A stretch of 64,000 bases of DNA from Acanthosepion pharaonis (Eukaryota; Mollusca; Cephalopoda; Sepiida; Sepiidae): positions 1,416,501-1,480,500 of the forward strand of contig CAHIKZ030005437.1 of assembly GCA_903632075.3 (NCBI GenBank), given 5' to 3'. The notes below the pieces were generated by a model that worked only from the letters and a program-made list of their open reading frames with translations, searched no databases and was not told the origin of the DNA. Of the stretch, positions 1 through 10,271 are shown piece by piece. A program made the position numbers and the translations under genes. Numbering within the stretch: position 1 is the stretch's first letter; each line of letters opens with the position of its first letter.

Positions 1-489
1 TGCAATTGATGTACACGGAGCTGTGAAAAACTGGCATTTCCAGCGTGGCAAATTATTCCTTCTGTTCCTTCTCATTAAAGTAATTATTGTTGTAGGTGCT
101 ATACTCCAACTAATGTATCAATCAAAGATTTCGCAAGATTTATTAACACTCAGACGAAAGAATTCTTACATTTATAAAATGATTTCTATTCGTCTTTTCA
201 ATGAGAGATTCTAGAAGTGCGAGTTGTTTCCCAGCTTAATAATGATTCTTACGAAATAAGATTTGTTTCATAGTTAGGAGCCCTTTCGGTTGGGAAAGAG
301 TACTTTGTTTCAAAAGATTTATATCTTTACTTATCAGTATCAGTGTGCTCGCTTGAGAAATGTCTCTTTTTTAACTAAATTCTTTAATTTCCGACATGAG
401 TTTATCTGTTTGACGGATACGTGCAATAAAAACTTGAAAGTATTTGTTTTTACTAAACTACCAGCCCAAGAAGTCATAAAAATCAAAGG
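1..489. other. AT-rich stretch, nothing recognised
   Basis: Two short open frames are present (23-214 and 290-520, plus strand), but neither resembles a known family and both look like chance frames in AT-rich DNA. I see no repeat structure. The left end of the neighbouring Tc1 relic may fade into this stretch. Confidence 0.5.
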
Positions 490-1456
490 TCAATATCTTC
501 TTATGTGGTATATGTTCTGAAAACACTCTTTTAAAATTTGGATCCATGCTGTTATTACAGCATCACAATTTTGTACATTGATTAGTTGCCCATCGAGGAT
601 TCTAATCTCACTTTCAACCACACCCCAAAGATGCTTCACGGGATCGATATCTGATAACTGTGAAGGTTACTTTAACGCATAAAACTCATTACTGTGTTCC
701 AAAAATCAATCTGCCACTATTTTTTATTTGTGACACGGGACATTGTACTGCTGGAAGTGCGTACCATCGTCAGCACGTGGTCAGTCACAAGACCTAGGTA
801 GGCTGTAGCATTTAAATAATGTTTTATTGACACCAAGTGTGCCCATATATGCCCCCAAATATTTCCTCATACCATTACATTACCATCACTAGCCTGAACT
901 GTTGATACAAAGCAGGACTTATCCATACTCATCGGATCATGCAACGTTTTTCCAATCTTCTTTTGTCCATTTTAGCGAATTGTATCTCCACCTTTTTATT
1001 TTTATCTGATTATCTGAGTGGCACTTGACGCAGTCTTCTGCTGCTGTAGCACATCTGCTTCAACGCCCTTCTCTATGATTTTTTGTCAACTTGAACCATT
1101 TTTCTCTGACCTCTTTCCTCTACATAAGATTTCTGCCTGCAGATTTGCCGATCCTTAGAATATTTTTCTTTTAATGTCTATTCTCTATAAATACTAGAGA
1201 CATGGCTGTACGTTAAAATCTTAATAGGTCAGCATTTTGTGACAGGCCTGCCCGTCTAGCACCAGCTACCATGCCGCATTTACTCACTTAAAAATACCTC
1301 ATTCCCATACTAATGCATAAAATGAAATTCAGCAGTTCGCCATGTCCATGATTAAATGTTTACATTTATTAAATTGCCATCGCGTCATTGGCTGATTAGA
1401 AATTTGCATAAAATCGCATTTGTTCACTTGTACTTCAGTAAGTGGCCAGTGAGTGT
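490..1456 (-). pseudogene. Tc1-like transposon relic (minus strand)
   Basis: Reading the minus strand from about 760 down to 510 gives a decayed Tc1 transposase C-terminus. It has a QQYNVPCHK stretch matching the usual DNAPCHKA-type second-aspartate motif, then a degraded SPDLNPIEHLWDVVE motif that here reads LSDIDPVKHLWGVVESEIR, then a tail ending AWIQILKECFQN. Internal stops and substitutions are frequent, and the D of the DNAPCHK-type motif is altered. The upstream end at about 1423-1456 reads as a Tc1 terminal repeat (plus strand AAGTGGCCAGTGAGTGTAC). The opposite terminal repeat was not found, so the left side is probably truncated. The family would normally encode a DDE cut-and-paste transposase that inserts at TA. 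Certain as a Tc1 relic; the boundaries are approximate. Confidence 0.72.
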
Positions 1457-1478
1457 ACAAGAAAAGTACTTACATATA

Positions 1479-1648
1479 CAGAGTGACCCAAAAATGACTT
1501 TACCGTAATACCAGAAAGTAAAAAAAAGTTTAAACAAAAACAAAATTAATAAAAACTATGAATTTAAAAAATTCAAATTAAATTTATATGAAAAAAAAAT
1601 CGTGTTTATAAAACAGCATTACGGTAGAGTAACTTTTGGGCCACTCTG
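1479..1648. mobile_element. Short MITE with Tc1/mariner-type inverted ends
   Basis: A 170-bp unit bounded by imperfect inverted repeats of about 31 bp. The left end starts CAGAGTGACCCAAAAATGAC, and the reverse complement of the right end starts CAGAGTGGCCCAAAAGTTAC; both arms finish with TACCGTAAT. The left flank is TA and the right flank TT, so one side of a possible TA duplication has decayed. The interior is AT-rich and non-coding. The CAGNGTGNCCCAAAA type of terminus is common among deleted Tc1/mariner elements, so it was probably mobilised in trans. Confidence 0.65.
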
Positions 1649-1989
1649 TTTCTTTCAATGGCATTAGTTATAATTTCTGTTGAGTGACAATTCCATTTTT
1701 CCTGATTTCTAGTAGACAATAGACTGAAAACAAACTTTCTAAAACAAATTTTAAATTAAAACTAATAAATTCAATATTGATTCAACCAATTTTTCCCCTG
1801 CAGCCAGAAATATTTAGTTTTGCACAGACAATAACTAAAGTCAAGTAGAGGATTAGCGAAAAAGCTCTGTTTACTGAAACTGAGTAAATATTGTGACATA
1901 CATATAAACGAATAAATACATCTACATACCTTTCACATTAATATTCACACATACGTACACTTCCTTGTCATGTAACTTTATTTTATAAA
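1649..1989. other. AT-rich stretch, nothing recognised
   Basis: No coding relic, tandem repeat or terminal-repeat pair was found between the MITE and the SINE-like copy. Confidence 0.5.
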
Positions 1990-2215
1990 TGTATGCGCAT
2001 GTAGCGTAGGAGTTATCGGCACGACATGTCGACATCAAATTCTGTTCACTGCATTCACTTTTGCACAAATACCATTGAGAAATGTATGATTCCATTTCTC
2101 TTCCCACACCCAACTATGGGTTAAATAGCACAACTGATTGAGCTCTAAATCCTTGATAAGTAAATCTCTGAATTAAAACTTGAGAAGCGGTGTTTAGAAA
2201 ATTTGTAACACACTC
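1990..2215 (+). repeat. SINE-like dispersed repeat, copy 1
   Basis: Shares a core (plus strand, 2100-2145) with stretches near 46.4, 49.6 and 51.9 kb. The shared string is a CCAACTATGGGTTAAATAGC-like motif, followed by GATTGAGCTC here and in the 49.6 kb copy. In other copies this core lies downstream of a tRNA B-box-like motif, which suggests a tRNA-derived SINE. In this copy the B box is degraded (GACATCAAATTCTG near 2032). The family name is unknown to me. Confidence 0.45.
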
Positions 2216-2351
2216 TGCACAAGATCTATGTTATTAGTTCTAAGAAAAAGCATTCAGTACACATTTTATTTGGTTGCAAATGTGTGGATAATCTGGGGGC
2301 TCAGTTCTAAAACTTAAACATCAAGCCCTCATCTCATATTACATCGACGTG

Positions 2352-2412
2352 AAAGTCCATATATATATAAGTGAACATTGAGGTCAACACCAAGCGGCAA
2401 CAGTATTTCATA
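2352..2412 (+). repeat. Isolated Penelope-like element end beside a TA tract
   Basis: Begins right after a short TA run with AAGTGAACATTGAGGTCAAC and continues with a CGGCAACAGTATTTCATAC-like string. The same terminal sequence recurs at 7503-7570, where it joins a PLE reverse-transcriptase fragment, and twice in the palindrome at 35843-35973. It is therefore an orphan PLE end. Confidence 0.5.
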
Positions 2413-3353
2413 CATTTTTTCATGTCATGTGTTCTGTTTTGGCTCGACTATTTATATATGCTGGTCAATGATGCATTATGGGTAGCAAGGTCTATTGTAT
2501 TGCTCTAACAGTTATTGGGTAGGTGTTAACGGTTATGTTTTTAATTATTCCAACGACTATTGATTAGAAATAATTGTTGATCTGAATGCGGTTATTTGTA
2601 GCAATTTTATATTGTTGTCTGTTAATTTTTTATTCATTGTTTATTATTGATTACTTAATTATTTATTGTGGATTAATATTATTATTACATTTACTTATTT
2701 TTATGAGTGCATTCGGAGTTTTTTGATTTGCGTATTTTTTACTTAATTTGTTTATTTATTTAGAAATTTGTTTATTTTAGGAGAGATCTTATTTGTTTAG
2801 TTTAAAGTATTGACTTTATCTAAATCGTCTGCGTTGCATGTAGTGCATATATTTACATTTTCATGGTGGTATTTTATCAGATATTCTTTCCTTGTTTTCG
2901 ATATTTAAGTAACGTAGTGAAAATGTTTGCATTTTGAGATAAGTTCTAATCGTTTCGCTAGTAATTTGAGTTAGTCTGGGAAGGTGATTATACTTATATA
3001 TATATATATAAACAAATAAGATAAAATATATATATATATATAAAAGAAAATAAATAAACATGACGGAAAATTCAACATTACACAAAAAATAAAAAACATT
3101 ACACAAAAATCAGTAATAAAAATAACAAAAGCGTTAATTCTCATCACTTAGTTAACGCCGTTAGATTTTCGAATATCTTATAAGCGTTCTCTAATTCAAA
3201 ATTTGAAAGCATAACGTTATTTGTCTTCACGTTCTTCTAGTATATACAAATACACGTTGCTAAATAAGATTTCTACACTTGCCTTGATAAAATTCCACAA
3301 GGAAAGAAAAAGTCTTTTCTGTTATTAAAGTGGAAAATCTTAATGTCAATGCG

Positions 3354-3355
<2 letters not shown>
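2413..3355. other. Very AT-rich stretch, nothing recognised
   Basis: TTATTA-rich sequence with short TA runs near 2998-3008 and 3028-3041. The minus-strand frame at 2861-3106 is a low-complexity product of the TA runs. No element recognised. Confidence 0.5.

Positions 3356-3411
<56 letters not shown>
3356..3411. repeat. (TA)n microsatellite
   Basis: About 28 uninterrupted TA units directly left of the inverted arm of the PLE at 3437. Confidence 0.95.
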
Positions 3412-3412
<1 letters not shown>

Positions 3413-3436
3413 TAACAATTTAATACCACGGAATGC

Positions 3437-3776
3437 ATGAATTATTTTGTGGAGATCTCATTGGTAAACCAAAATTTTGTCTGTAAAGTTACTTATCAAA
3501 TTTAAAGAAACATTGCTTGGCGATTAGCTGGCATATTTTTATGATTTTATATGTAGATAGAGGTAATTTAATTTTTGCTCTTGTTAGGTGTTTTTTAGTA
3601 GATTTAAGCATTTCTCTACAGGTACGTTTGTGTATAGAGATTTTATATCTAAACTAGCCATATATTTATTTTTAATGCCTATGTTTTTTTTTAAATTTGT
3701 TTAGGAGGTCACCTGAATTTTTTATGTGTGATGGACTAATAGTGCCGAGGAGTAGGGTTAAAATTCTGCATATTTT
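3437..3776 (-). repeat. Inverted internal copy of PLE reverse-transcriptase sequence
   Basis: The reverse complement of this stretch matches 4139-4430 in the adjacent PLE over its whole length, with scattered substitutions and small indels. Both contain the stretch that translates to SLDIKSLYTNVPVEKCLNLL, the PLE reverse-transcriptase motif around the first catalytic aspartate. This arm keeps a segment (GTISPSHIKNSGDLLNK on the minus strand) that has been lost or altered in the plus-strand copy, so the arm is an independent, partly fuller copy. It meets the plus-strand copy head to head at about 3776-3782. Confidence 0.78.
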
Positions 3777-3781
3777 GCGTT

Positions 3782-5200
3782 TTGATGTCGCTGAAAGAAT
3801 TAGCTAACAACAAAAACATCCATATATCTACTTCTGATAAGAGCGGGGGAATTGTAATCATGGATAAACACATTTACCAACAGAAAATGAGAGAACTCAT
3901 TAACGATGATAACATCTATGAAAAAGTAAATGGAAACAAAGCCATAAAAGAAACACAAAAATTCACAAGCTACATCAAAAAGCTACTAAAAATGAAGACT
4001 TCTAGATAAAACTTATTGAATACCATCCAAAAACACCCACATTATACGGATTACTAAAGACACATAAACCGAACATACCAATGAGACCTATCATATCAGG
4101 GATAGGCAGCGCCCAACATAAACTATCCCGAAAACTAAGCAGAATTTTAACCCACTCCTCGGCATAAAAATTCAGATGACCTCCTAAACAAATTAAAAAA
4201 ACATAGGCATTAAAAATAAATATATGGCTAGTTTAGATATAAAATCTCTATACACAAACGTACCTGTAGAGAAATGCTTAAATTTACTAAAAAATCACCT
4301 AACAAAAGCAAAAATTAAATTACCTCTACCTACATAAAAGCATAAAAATATGCCAGCTAATCACTATGCAATGTTTCTTTACATTTGATAACCAACTTTA
4401 CAGACAAAAATTTGGTTTACCAATAGGATCTTCTCTCAGCGACGTTCTTGCTTGTCTGTTTTTAGAGTTTCTAGAAAGAACCCATTCAAAAGCAAATTCC
4501 AAACTCTTCCTATTTCAGATACATAGACTACTCACTATTAATATGTCCACAAAATAATAATTTAACAGATCTTCTCAACCAACTTAACAACGTTGAACCT
4601 ACAATAGATTTCACTTTTGAAACTGAAACAAACTATACTCTTCCCTTCCTAGATATCATGTTACACAGAAACAATAACGAACTCAATTTAGACGTTTATG
4701 TAAAGGCTACAAGCAAAAATGATCTGATCAGTTTCTACAAAAAAACTGCTCCTTTAAAATTAAATCTAGAAATATTATAGGTTTCTATCTGAGAGCATTA
4801 AGAATCCGCAGTCCCCAATATTTGCCTAAAGAAGAAACATGCATAGAAAACACATTCAAAAATCTACAATACTCATATCCTTTCATCTACAACGCAAGAA
4901 GAGCATACAAAATATACAACCGGAACAAAAATGATAACATAATCCGTAATAATAATTTACATGAAAACAGATGAATAATGTTACCCACCAACTTCGTCAA
5001 GTCCACTATCCAGAACAACCTATCCCATCTAAATAATCACAAATACTTCCAAAATAATTATGTTTATAATCAGATCTTCAAACACTAATAGCAATAAGAT
5101 TTCTGAAGCAGGCATTTATAAAACAAATTGCTTTAAATAAACACTGTTTAGAGTCATTTTTTTAACCAAACGCCATTCGGCTAACACTTCTTCAGGGACT
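3782..5200 (+). pseudogene. Penelope-like retroelement, RT domain, decayed (PLE A)
   Basis: The open frame 3782-4009 reads through the N-terminal PLE block with STSDKSGGIVIMDKHIYQQK. A relic then continues with LYGLLKTHKPNIPMRPIISG and IGSAQHKLSRKL (about 4040-4130), the first-aspartate block SLDIKSLYTNVPVEK (about 4225-4275), and FGLPIGSSLSDVLACLFLEF (4396-4470). The YIDD block follows at about 4515-4535, degraded to FRYIDYSLL, then NVEPTIDFTFETE and LPFLDIMLHRNN. It ends at about 5104-5150 with EAGIYKTNCFK, the beginning of the GIY-YIG endonuclease, after which the domain is missing. Several frameshifts and stops interrupt it. PLEs normally encode one protein of about 700-800 residues with RT followed by endonuclease, so this copy is dead and 3' truncated. 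Confidence 0.82.
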
Positions 5201-6092
5201 AACGCAGGTGAAATTATTGTATCAAAATTGGTATGAATAGATAAGTAATATAGAGGAAGATTTGGAGTACATTTAAACCATGTAAATTAACGATTTGAAT
5301 ATACGGAAATTCAAAAGTTGTATATACTCCAGCGTGTGTGTAAAATATGAAAGAGATTAACTCACGATCCTCCAAATAAATAAAGTGACCAAAGAAAATT
5401 CTCCTTTTGCTTACATAAAGAAGATTGTTGTAATTTATTATATACAGCTTCCACACTTACAAATGGAATGAGCCTTATGCAAAATAGAAAATGAGTTGAT
5501 AGAAAAATTGGAAGATCATAGCTCATTCTCCAAAAGGTTTGCTTTGATTTGTTTTGTTTTACGGCATATCAACCTCAATGGCTTATTTCGGGCCGACAAG
5601 ATTTGTATTGCTGGTAATATTTTTTTAAATATATTGCTGGTAATATTTTTTTCAAAAATTGTATTGCTGGTAATAATTTTTCTTTAAAAGATTTATTGCT
5701 GGGGATAATTATTTTACAAAGTATTTCTGTTATTAAAACCTATTTTTACGCTTTCATAGTATTTTGACCCCCCGTTAACTATTTACCCATAACTGGGACC
5801 CTAAAAGGTGCTACCACCCTGGGTCAGGGTAGTCCTGTGAACAACAGCAATTAAGGGGTGGTTCCACGCTCCTCAAAACCTCCTTGTTGTTGGATGTAGT
5901 TTATTGTCATGCCCAGGACGCTTCTCCAAATGTGGTTGTCCAGTCGCAGATTAATGTATTAAATTACTTATCTTTTCATACCAATTTTGATACAATAATT
6001 TTGCCAACGTTACTCCTTGTAGAAGAGTTGTCCGAAAGGCGCCTTAAATAAAAAAAAAAGAACACAAAACAGTGTTTATTTGAAACAATATA
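5120..6092. repeat. Inverted-repeat pair of PLE 3' ends enclosing unrelated repeat
   Basis: The left arm at 5120-5260 (AATAAACACTGTTTAGAG, then CCAAACGCCATTCGGCTAAC, then TATCAAAATTGGTATGAA) is the reverse complement of the right arm at about 5955-6092 (TTCATACCAATTTTGATACA, then AAACAGTGTTTATT). The left arm is the 3' untranslated end of PLE A. The 0.7 kb between the arms contains an unclassified dispersed repeat (5556-5935). A similar CCAAACGCTTTTGGCTAAC end occurs near 56.1 kb beside a PLE endonuclease relic. Confidence 0.7.
5556..5935 (+). repeat. Unclassified dispersed repeat D, copy 1
   Basis: Aligns by eye in the same orientation to 31127-31470. Shared blocks in order are CGGCATATCAA, an AT-rich section with repeated TATTGCTGGTAATA, CTTTCATAGT, CCTAAAAGGTGCTAC, GGGTCAGGGT, GAACAACAGCAATT, GTGGTGGTTCC/GGGTGGTTCC, CTCAAAACCTCC and GTCATGCCCAGGACG. 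Copy 1 has three local tandem repeats of TATTGCTGGTAATATTTTT at about 5607-5680. No coding capacity or terminal repeats were recognised. Confidence 0.7.
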
Positions 6093-6114
6093 TATATTTT
6101 TTTTTTTTTTTCAT

Positions 6115-6115
6115 T

Positions 6116-6167
<52 letters not shown>
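6115..6167. repeat. (GATA)n microsatellite
   Basis: About 13 units of TAGA/GATA, preceded by a T14-type run. Confidence 0.95.
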
Positions 6168-6169
<2 letters not shown>

Positions 6170-7000
6170 TTAGTGGTAAATATACACATACATATGCAAA
6201 ATATATATACATACATGCATACACATACATATATATTTTTGAATAAAAAAATTCTAAGAGGATAGAATCCAGGTAGAACTCAATGTCCAGGACACAGTAA
6301 GGATATAATAAAAAGGCTTAAACACTAATATTCCATGGTCATAATTTATTCCATTGGAATCATAAATACGATCCAATTCATCAGACCTACAAATTCAAAA
6401 AGAAAACAAAAAAAAACAACTCCGGAAATAAAAAATAGAATTTAGAGAGAGTGTAAGTATGAGAGTGTGGGACGAATGTTAGAGCTAAAGAGAGGGGTAA
6501 CAGAAGAGAGAAGGTGGGGGATTAAAACTTAACAGAGAAGTTTTAGAGAAGTGAGTCAAAGACGGCTTAAGTGAGAGAAATATGAATGTTGTCGGATGTC
6601 TAATACATTAAAGATGTAACCGGAAAGGATACATTTTGTGGTGACATACACACTCAATAGACGATCTAATCTTAAAGATCAGAAGAAGAGGGAGGGGAGA
6701 AAAAGAAAAGAAAAAGGGGTGGGGGAGAGAGATGGGGCTGGGTAAACTAAAACTGAAGGGCATTTATAAAAAGGCCTGCGGTGTAATTAAGAAAATTTGA
6801 CAAAATTAATATCGACTACAGGTTACAAATCAAATATAAACATATAAAAAATAAATATATACATATATAATAAAATTTGTGTATTTAGGCAGCAATCCTT
6901 CTTTCATTCACATTTCATTGAATACGACATACAAAGTTCTTTTATTTAGTTTTTTATATAATTTCTCATGCCATCTAATAATTTTTTTACAGATGTTAAA
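6168..7000. other. Purine-rich, non-coding stretch
   Basis: A long purine-rich (GA-biased) section runs from about 6420 to 6760. No transposase, reverse transcriptase or terminal repeat was recognised. It may be untranslated PLE sequence, because PLE material lies on both sides, but the sequence itself does not show this. Confidence 0.4.
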
Positions 7001-7295
7001 TTGTACCAAAATTGTCCGAATGTTCTTTTTATCTGGCTGATTTCGGTTTTAAATTTAGCCATTTTCATGGATCAAATATTTTAACTGTTAAATAAGAAAT
7101 AGTTTGTTGCATGTATGTTTTATCAAATGTTTTAACTTTTCAAAACACGGTCAATATATTGTGTCCATGTTCATAGTTGGTATTATTAAGTGTTGTTGTT
7201 TTTATTGTTTTTAATAATAAGGTTTCCATTATTTTTAGTCATTTTTGCATGTAGATGATGCTATTATATGTGTGTTTTCGACAAGTATGTTACAA

Positions 7296-7298
<3 letters not shown>

Positions 7299-7362
<64 letters not shown>
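7299..7362. repeat. (GT)n microsatellite
   Basis: About 32 GT units followed by a short GA-rich tail. Confidence 0.95.
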
Positions 7363-7371
<9 letters not shown>

Positions 7372-7502
7372 TGAGTGCGTATGAGAGAGATATGAAGGAA
7401 TAATATCAACCATAATCTAGAAAGCAGAGATTTTCATTTTGGGAAGGTTATAGTAGAAATGAATATATATATATATATGAGTGTTTGTATATATATATAT
7501 AA

Positions 7503-7570
7503 AAGTGAACATTAAAGTCAACACTTAGAAGCGACAGGCTGTTTCATGCTAGACGCAATCGTCAGGCCAT
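7503..7570 (+). repeat. Penelope-like element end beside a TA tract
   Basis: Follows a (TA)n run with AAGTGAACATTAAAGTCAAC and continues to a GACGCAATCGTCAGGCC block. It is nearly identical to each arm of the palindrome at 35843-35973 and is joined on its right to the RT fragment of PLE C, which identifies it as a PLE terminus. Confidence 0.68.
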
Positions 7571-8113
7571 CGAGGGCATTAACTGGAGAAATTAAGACGA
7601 CAAGAGTCTTTATTAGTTTTTTTTTAAATAGAAGTTGTAAATATATTATTACTTAAATTGACGGCAACATCTAAAAAAGGGAGTTTATTGTTTTCACTAA
7701 GCTCATAAGTAAAATTTAGAACGGAATTTTGTTGAAATGTAGTTTTCAGATTTTCAATTTACTTTTTGTTATGAGCTAAAATAAATGTATCGTCTACATA
7801 ACGAATATATATTTCAGGTTTAATAATTTTAGTAAAAACCTTGTTTTCAACATAGGACATTTAATAATTGGAGGAGCACAGTCCGAGAGGGATTTCATAC
7901 TTACTCTATCAGTTTATGTGTAACTACTACTATTCTGGCATGGACACAATATGATGGACACGATATCTTCACCGTGTTTTGAAAATGAAAACATTATATA
8001 AATACTTACATACAAAAAACTATTTCTTGTTAACAGCTAATATACTTCAAACTTGAAAATGGTTAAATGTAAAGCCGAAATAGCTCTGAAAGAAAGAACA
8101 ATTGGTCAGTTTT

Positions 8114-8117
<4 letters not shown>

Positions 8118-8149
<32 letters not shown>

Positions 8150-8163
8150 CTATATGAAAAAAT

Positions 8164-8210
<47 letters not shown>
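8118..8210. repeat. Two (TA)n microsatellites
   Basis: TA tracts at about 8118-8146 and 8167-8210, separated by a 20-bp spacer. They lie between the right arm of PLE C and the next PLE end. Confidence 0.95.
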
Positions 8211-8211
<1 letters not shown>

Positions 8212-8214
<3 letters not shown>

Positions 8215-8370
8215 TTTATTTAAAAATTATAACATAAATATGTTATAAAATCACTACAAAAATAGCCATTTTGTTTCAACACCTCCGGTGTCTTATCAAT
8301 GATGATGTTGAATGTAGAATAAATGGTTTTAAAAGTTTCAAATTATTTAACGATCCTTCGTAAAGGGAAA
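8212..8370 (-). repeat. Penelope-like element end beside a TA tract
   Basis: On the minus strand this stretch reads TGATAAGACACCGGAGGTGT, then GAAACAAAATGGC, and runs toward the (TA)n tract at 8167-8210. A short motif of the type 'paired-arm then GAAAC' just inside the terminus recurs in PLE ends elsewhere in the window (36.1, 36.4, 38.6, 54.3 kb). No protein relic is attached here. Confidence 0.42.
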
Positions 8371-8470
8371 ACGCTGTTACACAAGCTAAAATGACCAATC
8401 AAAACAAATATAAGAAAATTAAAAAAACTTGACAATTAGTAAGGTTATTAATAGCTATTAATAGCTTTAA

Positions 8471-8472
<2 letters not shown>

Positions 8473-8561
<89 letters not shown>
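8473..8561. repeat. Compound (TA)n(GT)n microsatellite
   Basis: TA units to about 8517, then GT units to 8561. The overlapping open frames rich in HTHT, YIYI or CVCV are artefacts of this tract. Confidence 0.95.
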
Positions 8562-8565
<4 letters not shown>

Positions 8566-9432
8566 TGTACGTATGTATGTATGTATATGTATATATTGTG
8601 GATATGTATATGTATGGATACGCTTTTTATTTTTGCATATTTTACATTTCAATTACTTAAATTGGTCTTTTATTACTTTAGTCCTTTATTGGCCACTTAA
8701 TTAATATTATTGATACATATTTTTATAAATTAAAAACAAAATTTTTAAAGGAATTTTTTTTTTTATTTAAATTACATTAAAATTTTAAAATTTATGTTAT
8801 TGCCTTATATTGGTGTCAAATATTATTTTTACTGTTATTTGAATGATTTTTATATTTGTTATTATTAATATCATTATTTTTATTATTATCAATTTGTAAT
8901 TATGACGATTATAATACAATGTGAAGATTTCACTGCTTAAAATGATTAGATATTTTCAATATATATTCCCCTTTTTTGTCGGGACCTGGAAATATAACCT
9001 ATTTTGTGTCAATCTGTCTACGATTTCACTTTCTCTCCCCTCCCTATACTTATCTTCCTTTCTCTTCCACCAGTAAACCTTATATTGAAATCTCTGTCTT
9101 TCTCTCCCTCTTTTCTTTCTTTCTACCTTTTAATATTAAAACTTATTGCTATCACACTTTTCCTTCTCTTTCCTTTTTTCCGTTTTTCTTTTTTGTCATT
9201 TCTTTTATTTTTATTTTTATTTTCCCCTTTCCTTGTATCTGGATGAATTAAACTCCATTTCTCAATGTATTTTTGGTGACTGATTGGGCAATAGCCCATA
9301 AAGTAAATTATTACCACATAATGGCTTTTTAAAGATTCCTTATTCATTATTATTATTATATTGCTCTGTTTTTACATTGAGCTCTCTTTTAGTTCATATT
9401 CTCCTTGGAATTATCCCTACTAAACATCTCTG
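8562..9432. other. AT-rich and pyrimidine-rich stretch, nothing recognised
   Basis: A pyrimidine-rich section at about 9010-9240 opens two overlapping frames (8976-9251 and 9004-9246) with low-complexity phenylalanine, leucine and serine-rich products. I do not regard them as genes. Confidence 0.5.
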
Positions 9433-9433
9433 G

Positions 9434-9502
<69 letters not shown>
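9434..9502. repeat. Compound (CA)n(TA)n microsatellite
   Basis: CA units 9434-9450, then TA units to 9502. Directly precedes a PLE-like end. Confidence 0.95.
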
Positions 9503-9507
<5 letters not shown>

Positions 9508-9514
9508 ACTACAC

Positions 9515-9612
9515 TAAAAAAACCCCCCTTGAAAATGGCTGAAGAAGTGACCGAAATGGACGATATGGACAGTTTTTGTACTCGCTCATTCCTACCAAAC
9601 GAAGAATAAAAC
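9515..9612 (+). repeat. PLE-like end between two TA tracts
   Basis: Contains CTTGAAAATGGCTGAAGAAG and GACAGTTTTTGTACTCG. The first string parallels the CTTGAAAATGGTTAAAT block in the right arm of PLE C near 8051, and both continue to a GGNCAGTTTTTGTA end. It lies between (TA)n tracts at 9451-9502 and 9688-9754. Confidence 0.4.
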
Positions 9613-9682
9613 ACTGGGCAACTAAATAAAAAAATTAATGAAATTTTCCTTGTCCTTCATATTTAACGAAAGATGTTTAAAA

Positions 9683-9687
<5 letters not shown>

Positions 9688-9754
<67 letters not shown>
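9688..9754. repeat. (TA)n microsatellite
   Basis: About 33 TA units. Confidence 0.95.
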
Positions 9755-9756
<2 letters not shown>

Positions 9757-10271
9757 TGATCGCACATGCAATTACAGAAACATGTATGCGCACGCATATG
9801 GTTGTTTATCTATAATTATGCTCACATACACATTCTTAAAAGGCTTATGCTATATTTTGTTTTTGTTGAGGTTGCATCGATATTTTCCAGCGGCGGACAA
9901 AGGAATTATCGAACATGGTTGATGCCTTCACCAGGACAATGTCCTATGCTACATTTCTCGCATATATACAAAACTAAACAAGTTTCTGATCGATGCGACA
10001 CAACGAAGTGTTTTCATTGCCAATTCTCATTCATTGTTAATGAATCACTTTGACTGACATCTGCAAGCAACGTTGCCCCGTATAATTCTCCATTCTCAAT
10101 TCAATAAGCGTACCAATCAAGCGATCCAATGCTTTTTCTTCCATCTGCTCCAGGCAGAGGACAATCACATTTTGAGAAGAGAATACCCCAATCCACACGT
10201 ACCACAAAGTGAGATGTCTATCAGTATTTTAAAGCGCACCCAGTGATTTATATGAAGGTATAAATCATAAA
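9755..10271. other. Unique-looking sequence, nothing recognised
   Basis: Less AT-biased than its surroundings. The overlapping plus-strand frames 9638-9922 and 9766-10053 show no recognisable domain, and the first is partly built from the TA tract. Confidence 0.4.

Larger units (their letters stand above)
7003..8118 (-). pseudogene. Penelope-like element relic with inverted arms (PLE C)
   Basis: The left arm at 7003-7200 and the right arm at about 7945-8118 are reverse complements. Shared blocks include ACCGTGTTTTGAAAA, CAAACTATTTCTT and a GAAAATGG(T/C)TAAAT stretch ending in a GGNCANTTTTNGTA terminus. Between them, minus strand 7900 to 7575, lies a short PLE reverse-transcriptase fragment. 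It reads EIYIRYVDDTFILAHNKK (catalytic YVDD), then NSVLNFTYELSENNKLPFLD, then VAVNLSNNIFTTS, with one stop. The coding fragment runs straight into a PLE end at 7570-7503. The GIY-YIG endonuclease is absent. A (GT)n tract at 7299-7362 lies inside. This is a deleted, rearranged copy of an RT-encoding retroelement. Confidence 0.75.

Noticed and set aside
5760..5900. tRNA-derived SINE head in repeat D (GGTGGTTCCACGCTCC resembles a B box)
   Set aside because: No A box at proper spacing and the match to the B-box consensus is poor; left unclassified.
8467..8704. Open frames with HTHT, YIYI or CVCV products
   Set aside because: They are translations of (TA)n and (GT)n microsatellites; the same applies near 9.4-9.9, 27.1-27.7, 33.3, 36.0 and 46.5-46.8 kb.
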